Part shown: positions 42,581-51,584 of the stretch, piece by piece
Layout of the letters: each line of letters opens with the position of its first letter
Numbering within the stretch: position 1 is the first letter of the stretch
Assembly: GCF_040081985.1 (NCBI RefSeq)
Contig: NZ_JBEBMH010000006.1
Span: 62,001 to 126,000, forward strand
Direction of reading: 5' to 3'
DNA length: 64,000 bases
Origin: Kumtagia yinganensis
Lineage (GTDB): Bacteria; Pseudomonadota; Alphaproteobacteria; Rhizobiales; Rhizobiaceae
The notes under the pieces: model-generated
The model's input: only the letters and a program-made list of their open reading frames with translations
The model's database searches: none
Told to the model about the DNA's origin: nothing
Translations under genes and position numbers: made by a program

Positions 42581-42796
42581 CTAGGCTAGATCTTTCCCAA
42601 GTTCGAAATCCAAACGTCGTTTATCCACGCATCGGACAGCCTTGAATATGCGCTTGGGGTTCAGAGCCTTCCATTGGGGTACAACCTGCATTGAGAGGCT
42701 CAAGCAGCCCATAAGAGACATGTTTTCAGCGGCTAGGTCTTTACGGCAGTCCTGCCCGTTGGATAGGCATGAGGCAACTAAGAGCACGTAAATCAT
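42581..42796 (-). CDS. Small Cys-containing hypothetical protein
   Basis: A 71-residue protein (MIYVLLVASCLSNGQDCRKD) with four Cys residues and a pattern like short conserved rhizobial proteins. The N-terminal hydrophobic stretch is short for a signal peptide. An AT-rich stretch (42790-43060) upstream holds its promoter. Confidence 0.55.
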   Translation of the reverse strand: MIYVLLVASCLSNGQDCRKDLAAENMSLMGCLSLSMQVVPQWKALNPKRIFKAVRCVDKRRLDFELGKDLA

Positions 42797-43105
42797 AAAG
42801 GGCCCTCCCCTTTTTAGATAACCGCGCGATCAAGATGCGAACTTCTTGTTTTTTAAGCTCCCTCCCATGGCGTTCTATTAGAATTTGACGTGCGAAATCT
42901 TTCGTTACAAGCTGTGGTTTTACAACTCAAGTCAAATTCGCGCAGCATACGTATCGGCATTTTATAAAATGCCACGCGTTCAATTTTAATATAGCAGATA
43001 TTTATTATCAAATCTATTTGGCTCTTTGAGGTAGTCGATTGCATAAACGGTTCACCAACTGGCGCCTCCTAGCGTACCTTCCGAGGATGGGAGCCCGAAT
43101 TGCGG
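42797..43105. other. AT-rich intergenic stretch
   Basis: About 310 bases, clearly richer in A and T than the surroundings. No reliable gene; a leftward frame at 42853-43044 is of random composition. It probably holds promoters of both sides. Confidence 0.45.
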
Positions 43106-43448
43106 ATGAGAATTTCGGCAGAAGAATTCGATTCTCTGCGAGCATGGTTCGCGGCGTTCATCGAACATGCGATGCCACACCTTTCTGACCGCGAACCGGA
43201 ACACCACCCCGTTGCTTTACTGAATGCGATGGCGGTTAAATCGCCGGCACGCGCTCGCCAGGGCTACACATGGCAATCGGCGACTGTCTGGAAGCCAGCG
43301 TTGACCAGGAGACCGAAAAGTTGGCACAAATCGATGCGCTTTTCCGGCGACGACAGGTGCCAACTTTTCTGATGTCTGCCTGCGCTTCATGAAGCAGGTA
43401 ACACGCGTTCTCGAGCCCGGCGCCATTCGTTCAGAAACTGCATACTAG
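43106..43448 (+). pseudogene. Degraded small gene with two frameshifts
   Basis: The three frames in order read MRISAEEFDSLRAWFAAFIE..., then MAIGDCLEASVDQETEKLAQ..., then SDVCLRFMKQVTRVLEPGA..., ending at TAG 43446-43448. Each piece is of good coding quality and together they form one protein of about 113 residues, so two small indels have broken it. The original function is unknown. Confidence 0.6.
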
Positions 43449-43777
43449 TGCGGTGAACGGCATCGCCGACGCTTCCGAAGAGCTCATACTGTGGACGTTG
43501 CTGGCCGATTATGAAAAGAGATCCACGGCCAGTTCGGACTAAGCTCCCGAAAAGAAGCGACCTTCCGAAAGCCGCGCTCGGCGGCCAGCATTGATGCGTA
43601 GCTGATCCCCGCCAATGGTTTTGGATCCGGCTTTTCATGTCACCGTGGCAGTATCCCGGTAGATTCCAACCGGCAGATCATGTTCTATATGCCGGCCTGC
43701 CTTGCCTTAATGCCCCGCAACTATCGGAATGAAACCCGCGACGACGTCATCCCCTGCAATTCGCCAAAGGATGGACG
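43449..43777. other. Intergenic region upstream of cyoA
   Basis: About 330 bases. A 29-codon GTG frame at 43453-43542 (VNGIADASEELILWTLLADY) may be a remnant linked to the degraded gene. Promoter of cyoABCD expected here; no clear operator seen. Confidence 0.4.
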
Positions 43778-44728
43778 ATGAAACCTGGCTTCTCGGCGCG
43801 ACTCGCCACGATCGCACTGACCGCGTCTATTCTGGGCGGTTGCGAGGGCGGAATTCTCGATCCGCAAGGTCCGGTCGGAGATGGCAACAGGCAGATTCTG
43901 CTCAATTCGCTGGCTGTGATGCTGGTGATCGTGGTGCCGACAATCATCGCGTCGCTGGGCTTCGCCTGGTGGTTCCGCGCCTCCAATCCCAAGGCCAGAT
44001 ATGATCCCGGCTTTACCTATTCGGGGAGGATCGAGCTGATCGTATGGTCCATCCCAACGCTGACGATCCTCTTCCTGGGCGGACTTATTTACTACGGATC
44101 GCATGAGCTTGACCCACGCAAGCCGCTCGGCCCGCCCGAGCGGACGCTTGAGGTTCAGGCCATCGCGCTCGACTGGAAATGGCTGTTCATCTATCCGAAT
44201 CAACAGGTCGCCAGTGTCAACGAACTTGTCATGCCGGCGGGGACGCCGGTGCGGTTCCGCCTAACCTCGTCCAGCGTGATGAACGTGTTCTTCGTCCCGC
44301 AGCTTGGCTCGATGATCTACGCCATGAACGGCATGGAGAGCCAACTCAACCTTCAGGCGGACAATCCGGGTGACCTCTATGGCCAGGCCGCGCATTACAG
44401 CGGCGACGGATTTTCCGACATGAACTTCCAGGTTCGCGTTGTTGCGCCGGAGGAATTCGATCAATGGGCAGCCCGCCTGCGCGGCGGCAACGGCGTCCTC
44501 AACGCCGAGACCTACCGCGAACTTGCCCGGCAGAGCCACGACGTCGCGCCGTTCACCTACGCGCATGTCCAACCCGGCCTGTTCGACGCAGTGGTGGCCC
44601 AGCAATTGCCGCCTGGACCTGGGCCGGGCGGCGGACGCGGCGGAAAGCCCGAAGTCCATCCCGAACCGGTGGACGCCAGCCTGTGCGTCACGCCCGTGTC
44701 TATAGCAGACAATACCAGAGGGGGCTGA
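43778..44728 (+). CDS. cyoA: Cytochrome bo3 ubiquinol oxidase subunit II
   Basis: A 316-residue lipoprotein with lipobox LGGC (Cys22), two membrane helices (about 45-67 and 88-110) and a periplasmic cupredoxin domain. The loop that in cytochrome c oxidases carries CuA (CxxxC...H...M) here reads AHYSGDGFSDMNFQV without Cys, so it is the quinol-oxidase type. RBS AAAGGATGG precedes the ATG. First gene of cyoABCD. Confidence 0.93.
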   Translation: MKPGFSARLATIALTASILGGCEGGILDPQGPVGDGNRQILLNSLAVMLVIVVPTIIASLGFAWWFRASNPKARYDPGFTYSGRIELIVWSIPTLTILFLGGLIYYGSHELDPRKPLGPPERTLEVQAIALDWKWLFIYPNQQVASVNELVMPAGTPVRFRLTSSSVMNVFFVPQLGSMIYAMNGMESQLNLQADNPGDLYGQAAHYSGDGFSDMNFQVRVVAPEEFDQWAARLRGGNGVLNAETYRELARQSHDVAPFTYAHVQPGLFDAVVAQQLPPGPGPGGGRGGKPEVHPEPVDASLCVTPVSIADNTRGG

Positions 44729-44731
44729 CCG

Positions 44732-46735
44732 ATGCTGGGCAAGCTGAATTGGTCCGCCATACCGTTCGACGAGCCGATCCCCCTCGTCGCGGCGCTGATC
44801 GTATTTCTCGCCGTTATGGGCGTGCTTGCATGGATCACCGTGAAGGGGTGGTGGCCCTATCTTTGGCGTGAATGGATCACCTCCGTCGACCATAAGCGCA
44901 TCGGTGTCATGTACATCGTGCTTGCCATGCTGATGCTGCTGCGCGGTTTCATCGACGCAATCATGATGCGCACCCATCAGGCCGCCACCCTCTATGGGGC
45001 GGGTTACCTGCCGCCGGATCACTACGATCAGATCTTCTCGGCGCACGGCACCATCATGATCTTCTTCGCGGCGATGCCGTTCATGATCGGGCTGATGAAC
45101 TTCGTCGTGCCGCTGCAGCTCGGTGTGCGCGATGTCGCGTTTCCCACCCTCAATTCCGTCGGCTTCTGGCTGACGGCTTCCGGCGCGCTGCTGGTGAACC
45201 TGTCGCTGGTTATCGGCGAGTTCGCACGCACGGGATGGCTGCCCTATGCGCCCCTGTCCGGTACGGAATACTCGCCCGGGGTGGGCGTGGACTACTATCT
45301 CTGGGCGATCCAGATCTCCGGGATCGGCACGCTGATGACCGGCGTCAATCTGGTAACGACCATCCTCAAGATGCGGGCACCGGGGATGGGATATCTGCGA
45401 ATGCCGATCTTTTGCTGGACGGCGCTCGCTTCCAACATGCTGATTGTCGCCGCCTTCCCGATCCTGACCGCAACTCTGGCGATGCTCACCCTCGACCGTT
45501 ATCTAGGATTTCACTTCTTCACGAACGAGGCCGGCGGCAATCCGATGATGTTCGTGAATCTGATCTGGGCATGGGGTCACCCCGAAGTCTACATCCTCGT
45601 GCTGCCGGCCTTTGGCCTGTTCTCCGAGATTTTCTCGACCTTCTCGTCCAAGCCGATATTCGGCTACCGGTCGATGGTCGCGGCGACGCTCTTCATCTGC
45701 GTGGTGTCCTTCATGGTCTGGCTGCACCATTTCTTCACGATGGGCGCGGGGGCTGACGTGAATGCCGCTTTCGGCATCGCCACCTCGGTCATTGCGGTCG
45801 GCACCGGCGTGAAGATCTACAACTGGCTCTTCACCATGTATGGCGGCCGGCTTCGCTTCGACACCCCGATGCTGTGGGCGCTCGGCTTCATAACGACATT
45901 CACCGTCGGCGGCATGACCGGCGTGCTGCTTGCCGTGCCCGCCGCGGATTTCGTGCTGCACAATTCGATGTTCCTGGTGGCGCATTTCCATAACGTCATC
46001 ATCAGCGGCGTTGTGTTCGGCGCTTTCGCGGGCCTGACATTCTGGTTCCCCAAGGCGTTCGGTTTTCGCCTGCATGAAGGCTGGGGCAAGGCCGCGTTCT
46101 GGTTCACGCTCGCGGGCTTCATTCTCGTCTTCGTGCCGCTCTATATCGTCGGCCTCCAGGGCATGACCCGTCGTCTGCAGCATATACCCGTCGATGCCTG
46201 GGCGCCGTCGCTGAAGGTTGCGGTCTCGGGCATCGGCGTCATGATCATCGGTGCCGCCTGCCAGATCATGCAGCTCGCCGTATCGATCCGGCGCCGCGAC
46301 GAGTTGCGCGACGAAACCGGTGATCCCTGGGACGGCCGGTCGCTCGAATGGTCGACCCCTTCCCCGCCGCCCGCTTTCAATTTTCCGCGCCTGCCGAGTG
46401 TGGAAGATGAGGAGCCGTATTGGAGCATTAAGCAGCGGGCGATCGTGGGCCAAACGCTCGAAGAGCCGTCCACCTACGAACCGATCGAGATGCCGAGGAA
46501 CAGCCCGACGGGATTCGTGACCGCATTCTTCGCCACGTTCATTGGCTTCGCGCTCATCTGGCATATCTGGTGGCTGGCGATTCTCTGTGCCGTCGGCGCC
46601 TATGCCACCTTCGTTGTCTTCGCCTGGCGCGACGAGGCCGAATACGAGATTCCGGCGGAAGAGGTGGAACGGGTGGACAGGATCCGACTGGAAACCCGGA
46701 AGGCGTGGTTCGAACGCCGGGAGCAGGTCGTATGA
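44732..46735 (+). CDS. cyoB: Cytochrome bo3 ubiquinol oxidase subunit I
   Basis: A 667-residue haem-copper oxidase with about 15 membrane segments. Haem and CuB ligands: HGTIMIFFAAMPF, WGHPEVYILVLP with the His-Tyr cross-link pair, WLHHFFTM, and HNSMFLVAHFHNVI. It begins with TSVDHKRIGVMYIVLAM, typical of CyoB. It reduces oxygen to water with electrons from ubiquinol and pumps protons. cyoE (haem O synthase) is not in the window. Stop overlaps cyoC start. Confidence 0.96.
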   Translation: MLGKLNWSAIPFDEPIPLVAALIVFLAVMGVLAWITVKGWWPYLWREWITSVDHKRIGVMYIVLAMLMLLRGFIDAIMMRTHQAATLYGAGYLPPDHYDQIFSAHGTIMIFFAAMPFMIGLMNFVVPLQLGVRDVAFPTLNSVGFWLTASGALLVNLSLVIGEFARTGWLPYAPLSGTEYSPGVGVDYYLWAIQISGIGTLMTGVNLVTTILKMRAPGMGYLRMPIFCWTALASNMLIVAAFPILTATLAMLTLDRYLGFHFFTNEAGGNPMMFVNLIWAWGHPEVYILVLPAFGLFSEIFSTFSSKPIFGYRSMVAATLFICVVSFMVWLHHFFTMGAGADVNAAFGIATSVIAVGTGVKIYNWLFTMYGGRLRFDTPMLWALGFITTFTVGGMTGVLLAVPAADFVLHNSMFLVAHFHNVIISGVVFGAFAGLTFWFPKAFGFRLHEGWGKAAFWFTLAGFILVFVPLYIVGLQGMTRRLQHIPVDAWAPSLKVAVSGIGVMIIGAACQIMQLAVSIRRRDELRDETGDPWDGRSLEWSTPSPPPAFNFPRLPSVEDEEPYWSIKQRAIVGQTLEEPSTYEPIEMPRNSPTGFVTAFFATFIGFALIWHIWWLAILCAVGAYATFVVFAWRDEAEYEIPAEEVERVDRIRLETRKAWFERREQVV

Positions 46736-47400
46736 GCGCGGCGGCTGGCACGCTGCCGCGGTCCGCAGCCAGCGCCGGACATGGTGGTGGACATGCATAC
46801 GGACATGACGCCACAGGCCACGGCGGAGGTGGCCCGGCGTCGCGATTCGTGACCTCGGCCTACGGATTCTGGATATTCCTGCTGTCCGACATCATCATGT
46901 TCTCGGCCTTCTTCGCGGCCTATGCCGTTCTCTCGGGCGCGGCGGACGGTGGTCCCACCGGACGGGATCTGTTCGATCTGCCGCGTGTCGCGATCCAGAC
47001 CGGGCTGCTGCTCACCTCCAGCTTTACCTGCGGTCTCGGCAGCCTGGCCAGCCACCGCCGCGACATGATCTGGACGCAGATCTGGCTCCTGGTCACCGGC
47101 GTTCTCGGTGCGCTCTTCCTGGTGCTCGAAATCCAGGAATTCACCGCCATGATCGCAGAAGGCGCCGGGCCTGGGCGCAGCGCTTTCCTTTCTTCGTTCT
47201 TCGCGCTGGTCGGCTGCCACGGCCTGCACGTGTCGCTCGGACTGTTGTGGCTCGGTACGATGATGGCACAGTTGTGGATCAAGGGCTTCAGACCCGATCT
47301 CCTGCGGCGGCTGCACTGCTTCAATCTGTTCTGGCACGCGCTGGACATCGTCTGGATCGCGATCTTCAGCCTCGTCTATCTGTTGGGAGCGAGCATATGA
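46732..47400 (+). CDS. cyoC: Cytochrome bo3 ubiquinol oxidase subunit III
   Basis: A 222-residue membrane protein with five hydrophobic segments, e.g. FWIFLLSDIIMFSAFFAAYA and TGLLLTSSFTCGLG, matching CyoC. The ATG overlaps the cyoB stop (ATGA), so translation is coupled. The first 35 residues are a Gly/His-rich tail (GHGGGHAYGHDATGHGGGG), an unusual metal-binding-like extension. Confidence 0.93.
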   Translation: MSAAAGTLPRSAASAGHGGGHAYGHDATGHGGGGPASRFVTSAYGFWIFLLSDIIMFSAFFAAYAVLSGAADGGPTGRDLFDLPRVAIQTGLLLTSSFTCGLGSLASHRRDMIWTQIWLLVTGVLGALFLVLEIQEFTAMIAEGAGPGRSAFLSSFFALVGCHGLHVSLGLLWLGTMMAQLWIKGFRPDLLRRLHCFNLFWHALDIVWIAIFSLVYLLGASI

Positions 47401-47804
47401 CGGACCCTGATGCCCGCCCCGACATCACGTCCGATTTGGACGATGCCGCGCCCGGCGAAGAAGGTATCAACGAAAGGGAGCCGGCCGGCGGGCTACAGGG
47501 TTACCTGATCGGCTATGGCTTGGCGATCCTGCTCACGGCGGCTTCCTTCGCCGCCGCGCAGAGCGACCTGATCTATGGACCGGCGATCATCTCGGCTCTG
47601 GTTGTTCTGGCCATCGCGCAGATGGGCGTGCACCTCGTCTTCTTCCTGCATCTGACCACGGGTCCGGACAACACCAACAACGTGCTGGCGCTTGCCTTCG
47701 GGGTGTTCATTGTGGGGCTGGTCGTGCTCGGCTCGATCTGGATCATGACTCATCTCAACCACAACATGATGCCGATGCACGACCTTCACCTGCCGAGGCG
47801 CTGA
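47397..47804 (+). CDS. cyoD: Cytochrome bo3 ubiquinol oxidase subunit IV
   Basis: A 135-residue protein with three membrane helices (LIGYGLAILLTAASFAAAQ, ALVVLAIAQMGVHLVFFLH, and one near the end), as in CyoD. Its ATG overlaps the cyoC stop. The 40-residue acidic N-terminus is longer than in E. coli. Last gene of the operon. Confidence 0.93.
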   Translation: MTDPDARPDITSDLDDAAPGEEGINEREPAGGLQGYLIGYGLAILLTAASFAAAQSDLIYGPAIISALVVLAIAQMGVHLVFFLHLTTGPDNTNNVLALAFGVFIVGLVVLGSIWIMTHLNHNMMPMHDLHLPRR

Positions 47805-47863
47805 ACGGGATTCCGCGGAACTGGGGACCGACTGGCGGGAGGGAAGCCCGCAGACTGGAGCCG

Positions 47864-48055
47864 CTATTCAAACTCGTCCGCGACCTCTTGTGGCGTTTCC
47901 CTGACCGCGAAGATGTTTCGCCGGTCGCCGCCGCTCGAAACACAGCATACGATCGTGGCCGTGGCAGCAGGCGTCCGGTAGACGGCCACGACATGAGCAG
48001 GGTTTACGAAGACCGGGGTCGCGGCATCGTCGTTCAGCGTCAGTTCAATCAGCAT
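47864..48055 (-). CDS. FlbD-like small hypothetical protein
   Basis: A 63-residue protein (MLIELTLNDDAATPVFVNPA) whose C-terminal NIFAVRETPQEVADEF recalls the beta-strand plus ETxEEV pattern of FlbD-type small proteins. Two ATGs (48058, 48055) compete. It faces cyoD. No flagellar genes are near, so the FlbD link is only structural. Confidence 0.5.
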   Translation of the reverse strand: MLIELTLNDDAATPVFVNPAHVVAVYRTPAATATIVCCVSSGGDRRNIFAVRETPQEVADEFE

Positions 48056-48758
48056 CACAGGCTCCCAAGGAGTGGCATCGATCTGTCACGATGCAGGTGA
48101 AAAGCGAAAGGCTGCCACGTCGTCGGCCCGGCAATATTGAAGCAACCGGGCCGGCGATACCAGCGACCAATGACCTTTGAGACAAACAGACCGATTTGCG
48201 CGCCGCCTGGCGTGCTGCAGTCGCCGTGCCGTATCCGCGCAACGATGCATCGTGATGACGCTTCGCGGGGAAGCCCCAAGATTTCTTCGAACCAGGCCAC
48301 ATGACCGTCATCCCTGCCCTTCCCACACCGACCACGGCCTGTTCGTCCTCTCCGCCGGGATGGATCGCGCGGACCTTCGAGCCGCTTGGGTTGCGAACGG
48401 CGCCGTCGCCGAAAACCTTGATTTCGTGTCACACAGGGCGGGAGCATGACTTGTCTCGTGTGGTCTCCGGACAGGCCGTTCGTTACACGCGGTCCGGCTG
48501 GCGACATCCCACCGTTGCATTCGCAACCGAAGGTTTACACGCTTGGAAGTACGTGGGCCTCGCGTCGACGACACGAGGCAGTTCATCCGGCCCAGGCTCC
48601 GACGCAGATCGATCGTCTGCGGGAGCCTTTGCGCGGCCGATTGTGGCCGGCATGTTTCCGCTCCCCATTGCGCAGACGGTGAAAGGTTGCCTGGCAGCCG
48701 CTCATAGACGCTGCCGCAACCTCGATGCATCGGCAACCGATGACGAGAGGAGCATCAA
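48056..48758. other. 700-bp region upstream of RTX gene, no gene seen
   Basis: No reliable coding frame on either strand; overlapping frames have random composition. It should hold the RTX promoter and 5' leader. Confidence 0.45.
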
Positions 48759-50744
48759 ATGGCTACCGAACTTACCAACAGCAGCGATGCCTATCAGGCG
48801 GAAGCCGGCGAGGAAGTGTACGCGCTGAACGGCGACGACCAGATCTGGGTGATCGATGACGACACCAGGCTCGAATACGATCCCGCCTATATCTATGGCG
48901 ACCAGGGCAACGACCAGCTCGTCAGCTACACCTATGGCGACCGGCTCTACGGCGGGGCGGGCAACGACACGCTTTATGGCGGCGGCGGGGCCGACTATCT
49001 GAGCGGAGGGTCCGGCAACGACACGATCTGGACGGGCGGCTTCGGAGGCGGCGAGATTTTCGGCGGCGGACCCGCCGGCGACATCGTCTGGGCGGGAAGC
49101 GGCGACGACACGGTGCATCTCCAGGCCGCCTCGAATGACAAGGCGGTGCATGGCGAAGGCGACTACGACACGCTCTATCTCTACAACAGCGAAGACGCGA
49201 TCGACAATTTTTCGCTGGTCGGCGGCGGCTCGACCGGAGGGCTGGTCGCCGACGGTTTTGAAGAACTCCACTATTCCGGCGGCGATAATTTCGAGTCCAT
49301 CGAAGGCGGCAATTTTGGGGACTGGATTCGCGGCAATGGCGGCACGGACATTATCTCCGGCCTCGATGGCGTCGATTTCCTGTTCGGCGGGGACGGCGCC
49401 GATCTGGTCGGCGGCGGCAAGGGCGACGACCGGCTCTACGGCGATGCCGGCGACGACACGTTGCGCGGCGCCGAAGGCGCCGACCTGATCTATGGCGACG
49501 ACGGTAAGGATCGCATCTACGGGGACGACGGCAACGACCAGATCCATGGCGGCAATCAGGACGACACGATCTACGACCGAGACGGCGACGACACCGTTTG
49601 GGGCGAGGACGGCAACGACACCATCCACACCGGAACCCGCACCGACACGATCTGGGGCGGCACCGGCAACGACACGATCGACGAGGAAGGCAGCGACATC
49701 CGTGAGATCGTGCCTGGCAAGTTCGAGATCGGCGGCGACAAGCTCTACGGCGAGGCCGGTGACGACATCATCCGCGCCGGCACCGGAAACGACATCGTCG
49801 AGGGCGGCGTCGGCGCCGATACGCTTTATGGCGGCGATGGCAACGACATCCTTCGCGACGGCGACGGCGATGACACGATTTATGGCGACGCAGGCGGCGA
49901 CCTCATCCAAACCGGCCGAGGCCGCGACACGGTTTCCGGCGGCGACGGCGGCGACGTCATAAGCGAAGCCGGAACCGATGTCGTGACCGTCGTCCTCAAC
50001 GGCGTTCCCCTCGCCCTAATCGGCGGCGATACACTGCGCGGTGGGCTCGGCAACGATTCGATCCTCGCCGGCACCGGCCACGATATTTTGGAAGGCGGCG
50101 AGGGCAACGATACGCTGAACGGCGGCGACCATAATGACAGCCTGATGGGCGGCATCGGCGCCGATAATCTCGACGGTGGCGCCGGCATCGACACCGCCTC
50201 CTATCGCGACGCCGCAACCGGCCTGGTCGCCAGTCTCGCCAATGCCTCGATCAACACCGGCGAGGCCAAGGGCGACGCCTATGCTTCGATCGAAAATCTG
50301 CTCGGCTCACGCTACGACGACATGCTGAACGGTGACAACGCCGTGAACACCATCAACGGCCAGCTCGGCAACGACGACATCAAAGGTTATCGCGGCAACG
50401 ACACTTTGATCGGCGGCACGGGCAGCGACAATTTCATCTTCAACTCGGCGCTGGACCCCGATGACAATGTCGATTCGATCCAGGACTTTTCCGTCGCCGC
50501 CGATACGATCCAGCTCGACAACGCCGTCTTCACGGCGCTGACAACGCCTGGCGCTCTGGCGGCATCGGCCTTCAAGGACATCGCCAGCGGCCCCAAGGAC
50601 GCGAACGACCGCATCATCTACAATTCCGATACCGGCGCGCTTTATTATGATGCCGACGGTTCAGGCGCGACCTTCGGCAATATCAAGTTCGCGGTGTTGA
50701 CCGGGACACCAAGCCTGACGGCGGCAGATTTCACGATCATCTGA
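48759..50744 (+). CDS. Large RTX calcium-binding, type I-secreted protein
   Basis: A 661-residue, strongly acidic protein without Sec signal, made of many RTX nonapeptides (GGAGNDTLYGGGGADYLSG, GDAGDDTLRGAEGADLIYG and others) from about residue 40 to 550. In calcium these fold into a beta-roll outside the cell. The C-terminus (FYDADGSG-like, LTAADFTII) is a secretion module nearly like that of the RTX protein in the element. No enzymatic domain seen. RBS AGAGGAG precedes the ATG. Type I exporter genes are not in the window. Likely extracellular, possibly an adhesin or matrix protein. Confidence 0.85.
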   Translation: MATELTNSSDAYQAEAGEEVYALNGDDQIWVIDDDTRLEYDPAYIYGDQGNDQLVSYTYGDRLYGGAGNDTLYGGGGADYLSGGSGNDTIWTGGFGGGEIFGGGPAGDIVWAGSGDDTVHLQAASNDKAVHGEGDYDTLYLYNSEDAIDNFSLVGGGSTGGLVADGFEELHYSGGDNFESIEGGNFGDWIRGNGGTDIISGLDGVDFLFGGDGADLVGGGKGDDRLYGDAGDDTLRGAEGADLIYGDDGKDRIYGDDGNDQIHGGNQDDTIYDRDGDDTVWGEDGNDTIHTGTRTDTIWGGTGNDTIDEEGSDIREIVPGKFEIGGDKLYGEAGDDIIRAGTGNDIVEGGVGADTLYGGDGNDILRDGDGDDTIYGDAGGDLIQTGRGRDTVSGGDGGDVISEAGTDVVTVVLNGVPLALIGGDTLRGGLGNDSILAGTGHDILEGGEGNDTLNGGDHNDSLMGGIGADNLDGGAGIDTASYRDAATGLVASLANASINTGEAKGDAYASIENLLGSRYDDMLNGDNAVNTINGQLGNDDIKGYRGNDTLIGGTGSDNFIFNSALDPDDNVDSIQDFSVAADTIQLDNAVFTALTTPGALAASAFKDIASGPKDANDRIIYNSDTGALYYDADGSGATFGNIKFAVLTGTPSLTAADFTII

Positions 50745-50994
50745 GATCGGCAGACAATCAGGCGCGGACGGCTTGAAAAGGCACAGTCGCCGTACCTCTG
50801 GCTGTTTAGCCACGGCGGTGCATGGGCGACACTGCTTCCTGCGCCACTTGGTTCGGCCGACCGCCATTTCGAGAAAAGACGGTCGGCCGATCCGCGCATA
50901 TGTGGCGGAACCGAAACTGGCGTTTACGCGTACATAGTATGATATTATAACCGGTGGGACAAACGCGCCGACCTTCACCGATGAGGTGCTCGTG

Positions 50995-51213
50995 ATGACA
51001 GACAATACGCCGGACCCACGCAGATCACATCGCATCAGCAAAGCGCTCTTCGAGGGTCAGGGGGATGAATTGTTTGACGCTCTGGCAGAACACATCGAGG
51101 ACACCGGCATGCGGGTTGGCGAGGCGGCACTCGAAAAGCTGGTAGCGGTTGTCCGTGGAGCCCGCCAACCGGGGATGGTCGGCCGGAACTATCGGACAAA
51201 ATCCGAAGCCTAA
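50995..51213 (+). CDS. Small hypothetical protein
   Basis: A 72-residue protein (MTDNTPDPRRSHRISKALFE), GAGGTG box 6 bp upstream. Mostly helical. The pattern RRSHRISKALFEGQGDELFD is unlike any family I know. It is convergent with, and touches, the next gene. Confidence 0.5.
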   Translation: MTDNTPDPRRSHRISKALFEGQGDELFDALAEHIEDTGMRVGEAALEKLVAVVRGARQPGMVGRNYRTKSEA

Positions 51214-51498
51214 CTATTCACGTTCGCCGTCCAACGGAGAATTTAGCGCGCGGAGCAGGTCACCTGATTCGATATAGGCCATATCCAAAAGATGCGCCAG
51301 AAACTGAAATTGTTCACCTTTCACGATCTGACTCAATTCGCGGATCGTGGCATGCAGGTGTAGCAGTTTTCCCCTTTTGCGTTCTCGCGCTGCCTTTTTG
51401 GCCAGGTCGACCGCCGCCACGATGCTCTCCTCTTGAGTATAGTCCCTCCGTACCAGCAATGCGCTGATTGGAAGTTTCGTTCCGAGAAACTTGAGCAT
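51214..51498 (-). CDS. Small hypothetical helical protein
   Basis: A 94-residue protein starting MLKFLGTKLPISALLVRRDY; the frame extends upstream to a GTG at 51558 without clear gain. Helix-rich with VAAVDLAKKAARERKRGK and a C-terminal acidic end. Unknown role. Confidence 0.45.
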   Translation of the reverse strand: MLKFLGTKLPISALLVRRDYTQEESIVAAVDLAKKAARERKRGKLLHLHATIRELSQIVKGEQFQFLAHLLDMAYIESGDLLRALNSPLDGERE

Positions 51499-51584
51499 TG
51501 CCAAGTTATCCAGCCGCCTATGCGCAGGTTCGGATTGGCTGGCTTGGCTGCTTTGCACTTGAAGCTGGGACGCGCAGATGTCAC

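Noticed and set aside
48702..49910. 402-codon leftward open frame opposite the large RTX gene
   Set aside because: It is the antisense of GGxGxD repeats, whose GC-rich codons leave the opposite frame open; its sequence is low-complexity Val/Ala/Asp and has no domain.
48950..50450. Regular DNA repeats that could suggest a CRISPR or minisatellite
   Set aside because: The periodicity comes from RTX nonapeptide codons in a single open frame, without conserved repeat-spacer structure.
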